Assembly (NCBI GenBank): GCA_003508835.1
Contig: PUFA01000072.1
Location: forward strand, 5,926,501-5,990,500
Direction of reading: 5' to 3'
DNA: 64,000 nucleotides
Origin: Eonycteris spelaea
Lineage: Eukaryota; Chordata; Mammalia; Chiroptera; Pteropodidae
In this document: positions 24,311 through 36,519 of the stretch, piece after piece
How the letters are laid out: every line of letters starts with the position of its first letter
Position numbering within the stretch: the stretch's first letter is position 1
Position numbers and translations under genes: made by a program
Notes under the pieces: model-generated
What the model saw: only the letters and a program-made list of their open reading frames with translations
Databases searched by the model: none
What the model was told of the DNA's origin: nothing

Positions 24311-25283
24311 TTTGTTTTGATTGTCTAGTTCCTTTGGTTTGATGCTTATTTAGACTATTTGTTTAGCTCTTGACTCCACCTTCCCTTGTTCATTATCTTG
24401 CCATTTTTTCACCTTTGTCTCTAACCCTGTAGATGAGGGCTATTAAGGCTCAATCCCACAGAACAGACTGAAATGTGCAATCCTGGATTGGACAAGCACT
24501 AGTAAATATTTCTCTAAGGACTTTACAGGGATATTACATGAAATGTGAACAAGCTATGTAAATAATAGTGTCAATGATAAAAATTAAAATGCAGCCTTTA
24601 ATGAGCATTCTTTAATTGTAGACTTAAATGTCCTTATTCTTAGGAAATACACACTTAAGAATTTAGATATAAAGGAGCACGATTTCTGTAAATCGCTCTC
24701 AAATTCTTAAAAAAATAAAAACTAGATAAAGTTTGTGGCAAAATGTTAACAATTGATGTATTTTAGTAAAACGTGTACAGAATTTGTTTCCTGAAACTTT
24801 TCTATGACTTTAAATTATTTCAAATAAAAATTTAAAAAGTAAATGCCAACTCCTTAACAAAACAAATAAAAAAGCAAACCAACAAATGGAGAGACACTTT
24901 TTGTCTAATGGCCCCCATTTTTGCTTGTTGAAGTTAATCTAAACATATTTTATTTTAGGATAAAAATCCCTCAGAAATCACCAAGTATAGTTTGTCTCAC
25001 TTTAAAAAAAAAACTCTGAAGTAGCTGTCAGGTCTAAGACAGAACAACACAAGGCATTTTCAGTCGTCACACTCCTTAGGCTTTATTCTCTATTGCTGGG
25101 AAATGTATGAAATTTGGTTGCTTAAATTTTCCTACTCCAGGATTTATGCTAAAATTTACTGGAAAGATAATGAGCAACTCTTAATTTATTTTAATTGAAA
25201 CAAGAGAGGACAGAAAGTTCAGTTCAGATTCCAGACATCATAAAACCTACTCGAAAATGAATGGTGGGGAAATTGAAACATAA
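24311..25283. other. unassigned AT-rich stretch
   Basis: No repeat was recognised with confidence. 'tcaaataaaaatttaaaaag' near 24820 may be an L1-type terminus. Confidence 0.25.
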
Positions 25284-25350
25284 ACACACACACATGCACA
25301 CGTGTGCGTGCGTGCATGTGTGTGCGCACGCACGCACGCACACACACACA
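25284..25350. repeat. compound CA/TG/CG microsatellite, palindromic
   Basis: Sixty-seven bases of almost unbroken purine-pyrimidine alternation, switching from CA to TG/CG and back to CG/CA. Internal inverted repeats: cacacacatgcac pairs with gtgcatgtgtgtg, and gtgcgtgcgtgc pairs with gcacgcacgcac. It can form hairpins and is a strong Z-DNA candidate. Both strands are open here (70-73 codons) merely because of the repeat. Confidence 0.9.
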
Positions 25351-26344
25351 GCCCTACCTACCTTTAAACCCGAAACTAGAGTTTTATTTTTGTTAGGACT
25401 GCTATCATGTGTACGGTTGACGGTTTTCAGTAACATAGCAACATTTGCTGTGCGTGTAGGAACAGCATCTAAAATGACATAATAAAAAAGAATTATCTGC
25501 GATTACAAGTGAACTGTTAAAACTACTCTGGTCAGTGCCAAAAATCGACAGAGTTTATTATTCCAGTAGCTGCAGTGAGAAACCCCCCTGGGTGCCTAGA
25601 AAACCAGCCCCCTTGGGCTTCCACCGTCCTCCTCACTGACACCGTAATGGGCTTTGTTGAATTCAAAGACAGTTACGTCAGCAATTCGTGGCCTCTCGTG
25701 GGTTTTCCAGGTCTATAAAGCACACAAATTATACCCAAATATTGGCCTGAAAAATTAGTAAGCTATCGGGTTTGTGTTATTTTAGCCAAGCATTACTGGA
25801 GTAAAAGAAACCGAGGGACTCTAAAACTCAATAGTTTCTTTGCAGCTTTATTATTTCTTTTCTGGTGGGCTGATTCTGATATGTTAATACTGATTTTTTC
25901 TTTTAATATTTTTTGCTTCGTTATTACATTATTTTTATTATTTTTGTCTCTTTCTGTTTTGTTTGACATCCAAGGAAAATTGTGGCAGATGTTACTTAAC
26001 ATTACATTTATGGTATCTTTATAAAAATAATGCTCTGTGGCTTTTGCTTAGAATTAAGTGATTTAAAAAAATATCTAAATCATCTTCCTTTTTAAGAAAT
26101 TTCCATGAATATCCTTGAAAATGATAATGACCTTTGTTATAGGTGGGCATTGCGTCCATCCAAGTCCATGTATCAGGGTATAGTACATAAGGGGGCGGAG
26201 ACCAGCTAAGAACACTGTAGGGAGTGAAACTAGCGATGGTGATGGAAAGCAACCCCTGCATTGATTTAACAGGAAAAGCACAAAACCTGAAGTCCAGACA
26301 TTTGACTTCAACACCAGATCTGTACTGACTTAGCTTGGAATCAG
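25351..26344. other. unassigned non-coding stretch
   Basis: No repeat was recognised. 25830-25960 is T-rich on the plus strand. Confidence 0.3.
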
Positions 26345-26565
26345 TGTTGTCGTTTTCCTTTTTAGTTTGATTATACTTTTACAGAAAAATGTAAGCATGG
26401 AAAATCACATGAAATGCACAGAGTTGAATGAGTTCTCCTAAGTTGGACGTCCTTGTAAAAAGCCACCCATGGGAGCTTCTATACATCCCATCCAAATCAC
26501 AGCTTCTCCATCTCCATAAATAACCACAATTCTGACTTTTATAGCAATAAAGAAATGAGGAAGTG
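26345..26565 (-). mobile_element. L1 3' UTR fragment (minus strand)
   Basis: 'gaaatgcacagagttgaatgag', then 'aagccacccatggg', then 'aaataaccacaattctgacttttatagcaat' match the antisense of a class of L1 3' UTR (…aggtaaccactattctgacttctatcaccat…). It is truncated at both ends. Confidence 0.5.
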
Positions 26566-28079
26566 TGTGCTATAAAAGTCAAAAGAGTGCCTTATTGGTG
26601 GCCAAATTCCTAAGCCTTGTTTTCTTCATTGGAGTAATCCAAACAATAACACTACCACTAACTCACTGACAATAGTGTTTGGTAAAATAAGGCATAATGA
26701 ATGACGAAAAAAAGACATGTTCAAGGGTTCCACAAGCCATAAAGCTTTCTACCAAGAAAAGTGATTCCAATTACACTTACAGACTCCCAGGTAGGGGGTC
26801 TAGAGACCAGACTAACTATAACCCACTAGGGGGCCAAGATGGATTGCTCACAGCTCTTATCATTCATATTTATGTGCTGTGTGACCTGCGGGGGGTTAGA
26901 CTCCAAGGTTTTCCATAATATTGATATTATTTATCAAGCAGGAAGATAATTATGAGTAGCAATTGAGAAACATAATTGTTAATAAAGCTGTGTTTATTTT
27001 AGACGACTTTAACGACATTTTCCCCTAGACTTCACATATTTTCCAAACTTCTGATATTTAATGTTCATAATTTTAATTCTCACCAACATTAGTACGCAGC
27101 TACAAAGGTTGAGATCCAAGGGGGAAAAGGAGGCTTTGTTGAATAAAGTTATTTACATAGTTAATCAGGGGCTAAAACCCAAGAGAAATGCAAATCACCT
27201 TGTTTCCAGAGAGGGAACAGTAGTATAGTCTTTGGCCAGCATTCATACCCTAGAGACAAACAAAAGCTTTGACTTTCTTCCCTTGAACTCCTTTTGTGTA
27301 TGTGATCTTACTTGGTTTCAGTTTTCAAGTTTATAGAAATAATCTTCTGGGTGAACCAAGGTCAAAACAGCAACCTGGGGTTTAACTGCTGATCAAGCAA
27401 ACAGGATGTCCAAATATTTCCCCGAAGCAATAAACCATCAGTTAATGGTGTCGTTCCAACCCAGAATGCCCTCTTGGACCAACAGGAAATGTACCTTCAT
27501 TTGCTGGCCATGTGTAGTAGCATCTATTTTAAACACTATATAAAAATGGTCACATCAGGATTTCTAACTCCATCCAAAGAAAGACTCAGTGTCTTTCCCA
27601 TTACTTCTCTCTTTTATACTCAACTGTTACCTGATCTGGTGGCTCTTTATTCTAAAAAGACAATAGGGAACACTAGAAGAGACGTTCTCTAGAATTTAGA
27701 AGTCATTGGTTCCAGTCCAACTTCTGCCTCCATGTGATATTATATGTCACTTCGAAGTAGTGAGTATAATTCTATGAGGTCTGATTTAAATTCCGAGTAC
27801 ATTATTGATAACCTCCCCACTTTGAAAAGGCTCTGCTGTAGGTTATAATAGTGTATCATCAAAATAAATCATGACAAGTATAGACAGAGTGAAAAGACAA
27901 TAACCTTCTTAAAAAAGGGTTTGAGAAGATGCATAAAATCTCGGTATGCATTAGAAACATTTAAGATATGTGCAAACAGTCCTTTAAAGGCTGGCACTCC
28001 CATAATGCTTTGCTAATGCCCAGACAATAGCGTAGTGCAGATAACTGAGCTTTAAGAGATATCTTATCAGATGTTACCT
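26566..28079. other. unassigned non-coding stretch
   Basis: Nothing was recognised. It is AT-rich with no open stretch worth noting. Confidence 0.3.
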
Positions 28080-29194
28080 TAAATCCATGTTAGATCACAA
28101 TTCTGAAGCTTTTCTTTTCAGATTATTATGTAGCCATCTTTTCACTACCCTATTCTATAAACCTGATAAAACTACTTAATTTGTATTCTACTCTTGTTAT
28201 AACCATAAATCCTGGATCATCTGACTTCTTAGATCAACTCTCTTTACTCAGACCCTGTGCCTGTGCAAGGTGGGGGGGGGGGTGTGAGAGAGAGAGATTG
28301 ATTGATTTGATTAATCTTTACCTAGCCTGAAACTCATAGCCATCTCTTTTGATGCCTTTTCTTCTCTAGCAATTCTGGAATTCACGACTCCTTTTTCCTT
28401 TGATGCAAATTCCCACCTAGATAACCCTTTGCAGACTTCTAAAGTGAGTTAAGGGAAGTCAGGAGACACTGCTGAATGTACTGTCAATGTGAGTAATTCC
28501 CAGTTAGTGGATCCTTGTCTATTCCTTCACCTTGACCACATTCTTCATAGGAACTGTTCTAAACCCACAGTGTATTTTTAAATCCCCAATACTGTTCCTT
28601 CCAGTTGGTCATCTTCTCTAGTGCTCAGTTTATCCATTCAACATTTTATTACCTATCACACTCATCATGCTGCTTTGAGTTTGTCCATATTCTTTAAGTC
28701 CTTAATGTCACCACCTCTATCACTCACAGCTCAAAACCTCCTCTTCTACTTCACAGAGACTCAAGTTTCTGGCTTAAGAATCCTAGTTTTACCTATTTTC
28801 AATTATCTCAATAACCACTTCACTGATTCAATATTTTACTGACTTTTCATACAAACTTTTCTTTTCTTCCATGCCTTTTAAACATTTTCTACTATAAAAT
28901 TTCAAATGTACTAATAAGAGTCATGATTAAAAAGAAAAGTATGTCCTCTCCTTCTGTCCTTGCTTCCACTTCACATAATCGAATCTTAACATTATTACAG
29001 CTAAATCTTTAACATTTAACAAATCCATTTTTTAAATAGTAAATGACGGAGAAAAATTAGGCTGTGAATTTTTTCGCAATCCAATTCTCCTGGTTTCTCA
29101 GTATAGAGGTAACAATATTCTTAAGTTCCTATCAATTTTTCTCAAGTATAACTTTATAATTTTATTGCATATGTATTTGTCTTTGAAAAATATA
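28080..29194. other. unassigned stretch with G run and pyrimidine-rich part
   Basis: An 11-base G run at 28272-28282 is followed by (GA)n and (ATTG)n. From 28320 to 28880 the plus strand is pyrimidine-rich, and its style recalls old LINE sequence, but no landmark settled the family. 28890-29040 may be a decayed L1 fragment on the minus strand. Confidence 0.3.
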
Positions 29195-29800
29195 TAGTGT
29201 GACATGGAGAAGATGGTCTCCTACCATGCCCATGTCCCAATTCTCAGAACCTCTGAATATCTTATCTTACATCAGAAGTGGGACTTAACAGATGTGATTA
29301 AAGTTAAGGACTTAGTAAATATGATCAAAGTTAAGAACCTTGAAGTGGGGAATGTCATAGATCATATGGATTGGCCCAATCCAATGCCATGGGTCCTTAA
29401 AAGTCAAAGAGGAGGTCAGAAGACTGGATCAGAGAGATGTGACATAAGGACTCTATCTGCCACCATTGGCTTTGAGAGGTAGAATGGGGTCCAAGAGCCA
29501 ATGAAGAAAGTGGCATCTGGAATCTGAGAATGACCCTTATGGTTTATAGCTAACCAGAAAATAGGAAGCTCAATCTTATAATATCAAGGAAAAGAATGTT
29601 ATTAATCTCAAGGAACAGGAAACAGATTCCCCAGAAGAGCCTCCAGAAAGAAACACAGCTGGCCAACATCCCAGTTTTAGTTCAGAGAGACCTATACTAG
29701 ACTTCTAACTTACAAAATTAAAAGTTAATTTGTGGTGTTTCAAGTTACTAAGCTCATGGCAATTTGTGATCACAGCACAGAGAATATAATATCACTCTGT
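29195..29800 (+). mobile_element. MLT1-type MaLR LTR, near full length
   Basis: Order of landmarks: 'catgtcccaattctcagaacctctgaatat', 'cttacatcagaagtgggacttaacagatgtgattaaagttaagga', 'ttggcccaatccaatgccatgggtcctta', 'ggatcagagagatgtgac', 'agaagagcctccagaaag', 'agagacctatactagacttctaacttacaaaatt' and 'caatttgtgatcacagcac'. This is a complete MLT1 LTR on the plus strand. It is a solitary LTR with no internal region alongside. Confidence 0.9.
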
Positions 29801-29969
29801 GTTCTAATGCTATCATTATTTTGGGATTAACCCATGTTAGTAAATGTAGCCCTTGTTCATTCCTTGTATCTTATGTGATGTTTTATAAATATTCCACAAC
29901 TTATTCATTATCTTTTTTATTGATTTTAAGGATTTTTTCCTGATTTTTCACTATTAAATTTTTTGTTTC

Positions 29970-30345
29970 CCCCTGGTTTTACTGACAAATAAAAATTGTG
30001 TACATTTAGCTTGCGCAAAGTGATTTCTTAAGGAGTACAACATGATGGTTTAACACACAAACAGTGTGAAATGATTACCACAATCAAATTAGTTAACACA
30101 TCTATCATTCACATAGTTACTATTTTTATTTTTGTGGTGAGAACATGTGATTTCTCTTAGCAGATGTAAAGTATACAATAGAACATTATCGACTAGAGTC
30201 ACTACATTGCATATTAGATCGCAGAACATATTCATCTCAGAGATGAAAGTTTGTACCCTGTGCTCAGCTTCTCTCCATTTTCCCCTCCCAGCCCCTTGCA
30301 AGCTCTGTTCTACTCTCTGATTCTGTGAGTTCGACTTGTATTACA
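29970..30345 (-). mobile_element. L1 3' UTR (L1MA/MB-like, minus strand)
   Basis: The plus strand reads 'ttttactgacaaataaaaattgtgtaca', 'gtacaacatgatggtttaacacac', 'gtgaaatgattaccacaatcaaattagttaacacatct', 'atgaaagtttgtaccctgtgctcagcttctctccattttcccctccca'. This is the antisense of a typical mammalian L1 3' UTR. A 70-codon minus-strand open stretch overlaps it. Confidence 0.8.
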
Positions 30346-33099
30346 TTGTTGAGCGTTCCCATCCATGAACATGGTATATTGTGTCATTTAGTTAGCACTT
30401 ACTTTGTTACATTTAGTCTCAGAAACATCATGCATCTATTTTCTCACTTATTTTTTTTTTGCAGGTGTCTAAAAATCCCAATGGTTTCTTTTTATTGAGC
30501 GCCTTTCCTTAATTTTTATAAAATTTCAACAGTTTAGTCTTTTTTTTTTCCAGTTGACAATCGTATTAAATAAAAACTATTGCAATCCTTATATTTTTTT
30601 CCCCCAAAAATGTATTGTTTTGTTTTTGACCACTAATTCAATACTGAACAGAAGGAGTGCTCACAGGAACTCATGCTGTGTTCCTGCGTTGAATTTAACA
30701 GATTTCCCTTTGTTGTACAGTTCTGATGGCTTGTCTTTTGTTTCTATCGTCCATGGAAAAGGTACATCACTTACATACAGCAGCCTCTTTCCATTGCGGT
30801 AATGTTGGTTTGAAAAATGCCAACGAGAGATATAGTCCTGATTTGGTCAGCACATTAGGTGCCTTTGTCACATTATCGCACTGAGAAGGGAACCATCCTG
30901 AACAAACCATTCTCCATGAAAAATGTATCTTAAAAAGTTAGCATACGGTGAACTTGGGAGAAACTTTAGCACCAACAATTTTAATAGGAAGATAAATTGA
31001 AAATAAAGAGATTCAATCTTGTCTACTCCTACTGTTTAATTCTGGAAAGAGATGAAAGAAAAATAATGAGAACACCTATTCTTGATGAATTTACTTTTAC
31101 TCCCCCCCAAACACACACAAATTGGTCTCATGATTAATACAAGTGTGCTTTACACTCCTTTTCTACCTACTCCCAATATTACAAATATTAATCGCGTCCC
31201 CCTGGGCAATTATAGGGATTAAAGCCTGGAACTGTGGATGCCCATAAGCAGTATAACATCAAAAAGAAATGTGCTCTGCTTTTTGGTTTCCCCACCCACC
31301 CCCAGCTGTTCCATACCATTTTCTGATCACCAAGAGAAAGAAATATGAGTGTCTCAGTAAAGAGCTATGCTAGAGAAGCAAACAAAAAAGAAAGAAAAAA
31401 ATCACTTTGGGAAAGACCAAATCACATAAAAAGCTCCAAAGGAATGAATATTTTTTTCATGCATGGACTCCCGTCTAAGATATCAGAGGATAACCTTTAC
31501 TCCCAAGTTATTGAAATCAACAAAGCAAGAGCTGAGACCCCACGATGGGCCAGCGAGCCATCCTGCCATTGACCCCATTCTAATGGGTCACGTTACGGCC
31601 TTAAAGTCAAAGACACAGAATATCATGGAGCTTATCGAAGGTTACATCTTTATTTTAAAGGTGGCTGGGAGGGTATCTCTGTTCTTCAGACTAACTCGTA
31701 GAGGAGGACGAGTGAGACAAGGCAACAGATGAACTAAGCTGCAAAGCAACATGTGTGTGCTCTTTTAAGAAACCGCTAATGCTTTCATACTCAATGAAAA
31801 TAGTCCTATACTTTCCTCAGCTTCTCAGCCAGATATGTAAAATGTATTTCTCTTCAGTAGAATCAAAAATTCAGAACCATCCAGATATAAGTGTATGGAC
31901 CAACCTCTTACAAGTTAGTGAAGCAGCAAGTAATATATATGACACATATCAGTCAGACACACTAGGCTCTCCTGAAATCACAAGCAACCCCAATGCTCCA
32001 TGGGTGAATACAGTGAAACTGCAGTGTCTTTTTGCTCATCCTACATACTGTGTAGAGAAACAATTAGCAAGGGAATTTGCACACCAAAGTTAAACAGAGA
32101 TGTTAGCTGGAAGATGCTTCATCTCAACATACAGTTCTAGAAAGGTACAAAATATGGCATACCATGTCCAGACTCTTAAAAACTTGTGCCTGGAAGTGAG
32201 ACACATCATACCCTTTCTTCATTCATGGCTTAAATTCAGAAGCAAGGACGTAGCAATTTTATCATATGCTAAGGAAGGAGAAGAACTAGAAGAAACGCGA
32301 GCGGCCTAAATGGCCTTATTCCACCCCCAAAAACACTAAGTCAAATCCTTCACTCTTATTCTCATGCAAGATGCAAACACCAGCCATGTTTAAGAAGCCA
32401 TTCGAGATAACAGGCAGAAGAGAAGATGGGTATGAACACTACACACCACAAAAGTATCTCCTAAAGCAGTTCAGGAATGGAAATATGGATGATAGCCAAT
32501 TCTATTTTATTCGTCTTTTGCTTAGACTTTCTTTCTTCCTTCCTTTTCAATCAATCAACAAACCTCTTCCTGGTCTATACTCTTGATGTTTTCTTTCTCA
32601 TATTTTTAAAATATTTCACTTTCAATCTCCTACTGTTACCTTATGAATTTTTTGGAACAAAGCAATATATTCAGTAAATTCCCTTGTGATGTTTTCAAAG
32701 CTTTAAAAGCCTTAATGATATTAATTCATTAATTTTTTCCACTGAAAATCATTCCAGAACTTATCAGTTTTGAGCCTTGACTCTATTAGGGCAAAGAAAA
32801 TAAAGATTTTCATTTCTGACTCTGTAGAATTACAATGCCTCCCGGAATAATAATAAGGAAAAAAGATCCACATAATATTGTTTCAAGTCTCTATCGCTAA
32901 TATTAACTGCTGGCATATTCTTAACCCCCCACTGATCACAGATGAGCAGAAATAGCATTAGAAGAAGTGACAAAATGAGCTCTTCTGAAGCTTCTTGCCT
33001 ATATTCAGGTAATGAAAAATGTAAGAGTTTAGTTACCAGCAGATGGAAAGTGAAAACTTCAGAGGTAGGGATAAGTGCTTTGCTCAAAGGCAGAGGGGG

Positions 33100-33101
<2 letters not shown>
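30346..33101. other. unassigned non-coding stretch
   Basis: No repeat family was settled. Plus-strand open stretches at 31345-31732 (75, 89 codons), 31755-32093 (112 codons) and 32100-32309 (69 codons) follow one another, but they are in different frames and resemble nothing I know. 32180-32310 ('ctggaagtgagacacatc' onward) may be a decayed LTR-like repeat. Confidence 0.3.

Positions 33102-33147
<46 letters not shown>
33102..33147. repeat. (CA)n microsatellite, 23 units
   Basis: An uninterrupted AC dinucleotide run of 46 bases. Its complement, a TG run, lies about 250 bases downstream. Confidence 0.97.
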
Positions 33148-33148
<1 letters not shown>

Positions 33149-33394
33149 GTGTTTTTTCATTTATCTACATGGAAGCAAAAACCAGTTCAGTTTTTGGTTT
33201 GCTTGGTTTTTACCTAATTATCACTGATAATTATTGAAACTAAGGAATCAAGTTAAATACACTAAACTGATCAGAATTACTCTACTCTATCCTTTTGTGC
33301 ATATACCAAACTTCGTGGATCTGAGCTTTCTTTTTTATTCCTTATACAGCTCCAAGTTGTTGCCCCCAGTCTTTTACCTGAATCATATTCCAAA

Positions 33395-33395
<1 letters not shown>

Positions 33396-33428
<33 letters not shown>
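33396..33428. repeat. (TG)n microsatellite
   Basis: A perfect TG run of 33 bases, inverted relative to the CA run at 33102-33147. Confidence 0.97.
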
Positions 33429-33431
<3 letters not shown>

Positions 33432-34120
33432 TTTTTGAAATTCTTCACTTACTCCCCAGAGTCCCCTGCAGTGACTAGCTGCCTGGCTGGTTATTACTGC
33501 TTTACTAAAGGCTCAGAGGACCATGTGATTTAGCTGCTTCTAGAAAAATGAATTTGCTGCAAAAACATGTTTTTTTCCTTTAGATACTGACATGGGCATA
33601 AGAGGTTGTCAGAGTAACCGAGGAAATTATCTAACAGATCTCTATGGCACTTGTCAGTAGCTACAAAAAAAAGAAAAGAAAAAAAGAAAAAGAAAAGAAA
33701 AGAAAAAAAAAAAAAAAAAAACCCTGAGGCTTCAGTTCCACACAATTTTGAAGCAAAGAACCCTTGGCTGAAGATAATAGCTTATGCTAGTGTATCATAT
33801 AGTCATAATCTCATCTCCGTTTGGAGAATTAGTTCCATTCTCCAGAACATGCTTCCCTGGAATGAGAAATCGGAAATTATCATGCTCAAACTGTAGAATT
33901 AGGAACAGAAATAGAGGAAAAGTGGAAACTACATGAGGCTACTCGGCCAGGCCCTCCAGCTTCCACGTCCACTCCATTACTTTGCTCACCTACTGAGGAC
34001 ATTTACAGAGGCCATTAGAATGCGATAGTTCAGAGTGGTTTGCCACCACCATCCGTCACAGTAGTGGGTGGAAGTAAAACTACACTACATCATAAGGAAA
34101 CTGAAATCATTATGTTTTCA
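33429..34120. repeat. unassigned stretch with a GAAAA-rich tract
   Basis: 33665-33720 is a run of A with scattered G, ending in 20 uninterrupted A. It looks like a retroposon A tail, but the upstream 200 bases match no known element and I found no target-site duplication. The rest is unassigned. Confidence 0.5.
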
Positions 34121-34356
34121 TTAAGATCCAAAATGGCCGACTGATGGTCAGAATGGCTTTGCAGACAAGTGTTGAGCTCGCCTCCTCCCACGACCCATCA
34201 GAATTACAACTGAAGTACAGGATCACCATCACTGAGGACTGTCTGAAGACTCGCCAAACAGATCCCTATAACTAAGAATATAAAGAAGCCACGTCAAAAC
34301 TGAACATCGTACGTCAACCATAATTGAAAAAAAAAATATGTTTAAGATCCAAAATG
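34121..34356 (+). mobile_element. L1-derived short retroposon with target-site duplications
   Basis: A body of about 206 bases (34136-34341) is flanked by a perfect 15-bp direct repeat, ttaagatccaaaatg, at 34121-34135 and 34342-34356. The body ends in a ten-A tail at 34326-34336 followed by 'tatgt'. Its first part ('gagctcgcctcctcccacgacc', 'catcagaattacaactgaa', 'aactaagaatataaagaagccac') resembles the 5' untranslated region of bat-type L1 elements, yet a short tail-proximal segment ('catcgtacgtcaaccataattg') follows directly. So it is SINE-sized but carries L1 5' sequence. Insertion at a TT/AAGA site fits L1 endonuclease. It codes for nothing. It could be an internally deleted or spliced L1 transcript, or a member of a small L1-derived SINE family. 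Confidence 0.75.
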
Positions 34357-34981
34357 AAATCTTAAATATATTAGTAGATATCTCTTTCTTGTTACTTTAA
34401 AATTGGAGAGGTATCATTTCTTTTGGAAGTAAGAAAAACACATATTGTTAGATAAAAATAGTGCTATTTCCATTCTGGTTCTTTCTAGGTTATTCCATTC
34501 CATTCCGAATAGGTAATATTTCCATGATACCATCATTCTCTAGTACACACTGAACAATGTTCACAATGTTACAGCAGCAGAATAAGTAAGTACTGAGCTA
34601 ACGAGCAAGCTTGCAAGAACCACTGCCCCCTCAGGGTTTATAACCTGAGTTTCATCTGACACCCGGTCCCACGTGTGAAGAGGGCTGAATGTAATAAACT
34701 CCAGTGCTGAAAGTAGTGACCGAGCTTCTCGAGATTATTACCTTCGCTTGTCTGCTCCCAGGCAGGCACAACCACTCCTGGGAAATTTTTCACCTAATGC
34801 TCAAAACCCTTCAGTGATTAAGGGTATGTCAGATTACACCTAGGCCATTCATTATTATTTTTCTGGAACTTTCAAATTTCTCTTCTAAAATCAGAGGCAG
34901 AGGTGAGGAGAAAAGCTTCCTTGTTTCTGTAACCTATCCATGACAGAACTTCCCATCCTATAAACTGATCCTCATTATGAA

Positions 34982-34986
<5 letters not shown>
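34357..34986. other. unassigned non-coding stretch
   Basis: 34560-34760 ('gagctaacgagcaagcttgcaag', 'gaatgtaataaactccag', 'cgagcttctcgagatt') has the feel of an old LTR 3' part, but no family was settled. Confidence 0.3.

Positions 34987-35019
<33 letters not shown>
34987..35019. repeat. (AC)n microsatellite
   Basis: An uninterrupted AC run of about 16 units. Confidence 0.95.
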
Positions 35020-35021
<2 letters not shown>

Positions 35022-36162
35022 AAATAGAAAAGCAAAATATAAATCTATACAAATGCTTTCTCTCCTTGCCCTTGCCTGTTCACACCTGATCCAAGAAACC
35101 TTTTACAAACGATTTCACTGACTCTGGCTTTTTGACAACACAAGATCCAAGTCCTCCAGCTTTGGAGTAACTTCTCTGCAGAAATAATACAGCATTAGTA
35201 CACTCTGGGCTATATAATGAACCCTTCATTTAGCAATAAAACTGAGTTATATTTACAGAAGCTGATGTCAAGGGCTAGAGCCAAAGACTTGGAATATTAC
35301 AATAGACAAAAAGGAAAAAAAAACTGCCAAGGACTTTGTGATATTGATGTTTAAAGACTGTACCAGCAGGACATTTATGAGGCTTTTCCAAGTGAAGTAC
35401 AGCAATCGCCAGTCGAAGGCTCAGCTCGCTCTCACAATGTCCCATGTTTCTCTGCGTCGTTTACGGGATCCCTCTTGGCTTCTGAGTGTTGTCTGAGGGC
35501 TAGAAAAGTGCCACATAAATCTTTGCTGGTCTTTGTAAATGGAACTTCCTTTGTCTCAAGGGAGAATGGCACTGCATCAATTCCATCCAGGAACTTCAAG
35601 AAAGGACGGAACAGAGGACGTAGGTCACGTTTATTCTCAGAGTATGGATCAGCTTCATCTGAGCATGATTTTTTAACTGGGGAACAAATATTTCTTTCCT
35701 AATTGCTAACTCTGTGCTTACTTTTATTCTTGGAGGAACTGAAGGTTTAGTGAAATGAAAGCCAGTATCTTTGTGGTTCTTCCTTCTTTCCTCCTCCTCC
35801 TTCCTGTCACACATATCTCCACTGGCCCATGACTCTGCAGCACATGTGCATAAAATTTATATTATTATATCATCTTACACATGTTATTTCCTAGTTTTTT
35901 GTCATGTGTTATTTTCCCCACAAAAGAGATTATTTCCTGAGTATCTCACTCATCTACTGTTTTCCAAAAGGCTTGCCAATGATACGCACATCGTAAATAA
36001 TTGCTGACTATATGTGTAAATAACCTTTTGCTTTTTAAAATATTCCACTGACATACTTATTCCTTTAAAAAAAAAATCAGTAGACCTTAAACTTCCACTG
36101 CCCCCTGGACAGAATGTTAAGCCTTTAACATCCTACCTTTAACTCTACCATCATTTTCCCAT
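35020..36162. other. unassigned non-coding stretch
   Basis: No repeat was recognised. A 75-codon plus-strand and a 72-codon minus-strand open stretch overlap near 35475-35814 and are not convincing. The sequence 'cactgccccctgg' at about 36097 partly resembles an antisense CTCF core. Confidence 0.3.
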
Positions 36163-36505
36163 GTTTGGGGACTGAATGTTTGTGTCCCCTCAAAATCTGT
36201 TTGTTGAAATCCTGAGCCCCAATGTGGTGGTATCAGGAGCTGGGGCCCTTGGTAGGTAATTAAGTCATGAGGGTGGAGCCTTCTGAATGGGATTAGTGCC
36301 CCGAGTGCCCCTTTAGCTACGTAAGGACACAAGAAGGAGACAGGAATGTCTGAACTAGGAAGCAGATCCTCCACAGACACAGAATCTACCAGCACCTTGA
36401 TACTGGACTTTCCAGCCTTCGGAACTGTCAGAAATCAATGTTCTGTTCTTTAAGCCACTTATTCTATGGCATTTTTTTCAGAGCCCATAATGGACTGTGA
36501 CATCC
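36163..36505 (+). mobile_element. MaLR (MST-like) LTR, near full length
   Basis: 'ggggactgaatgtttgtgtcccctcaaaat', 'gttgaaatcctgagccccaatgtggtggtatcagg', 'taattaagtcatgagggtggagcc', 'aatgggattagtgcc', 'accttgatactggactttccagcc' and 'ctttaagccacttattctatggca' follow the MST/MLT LTR consensus from start to end. No internal region is attached. A 92-codon minus-strand open stretch overlaps it and is not a gene. Confidence 0.9.
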
Positions 36506-36519
36506 CATAATCCTGTAAC

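Noticed and set aside
31345..32309. Run of four plus-strand open frames that might form a broken gene or processed pseudogene
   Set aside because: No consistent frame, no known protein, no A tail or target-site duplication.
33665..33736. Retroposon ending in the GAAAA-rich tail
   Set aside because: No recognisable body upstream and no direct repeat across the supposed insertion.
36090..36110. Antisense CTCF core 'cactgccccctgg'
   Set aside because: Only the central GCCCCCTGG part fits; the flanking positions disagree with the consensus.
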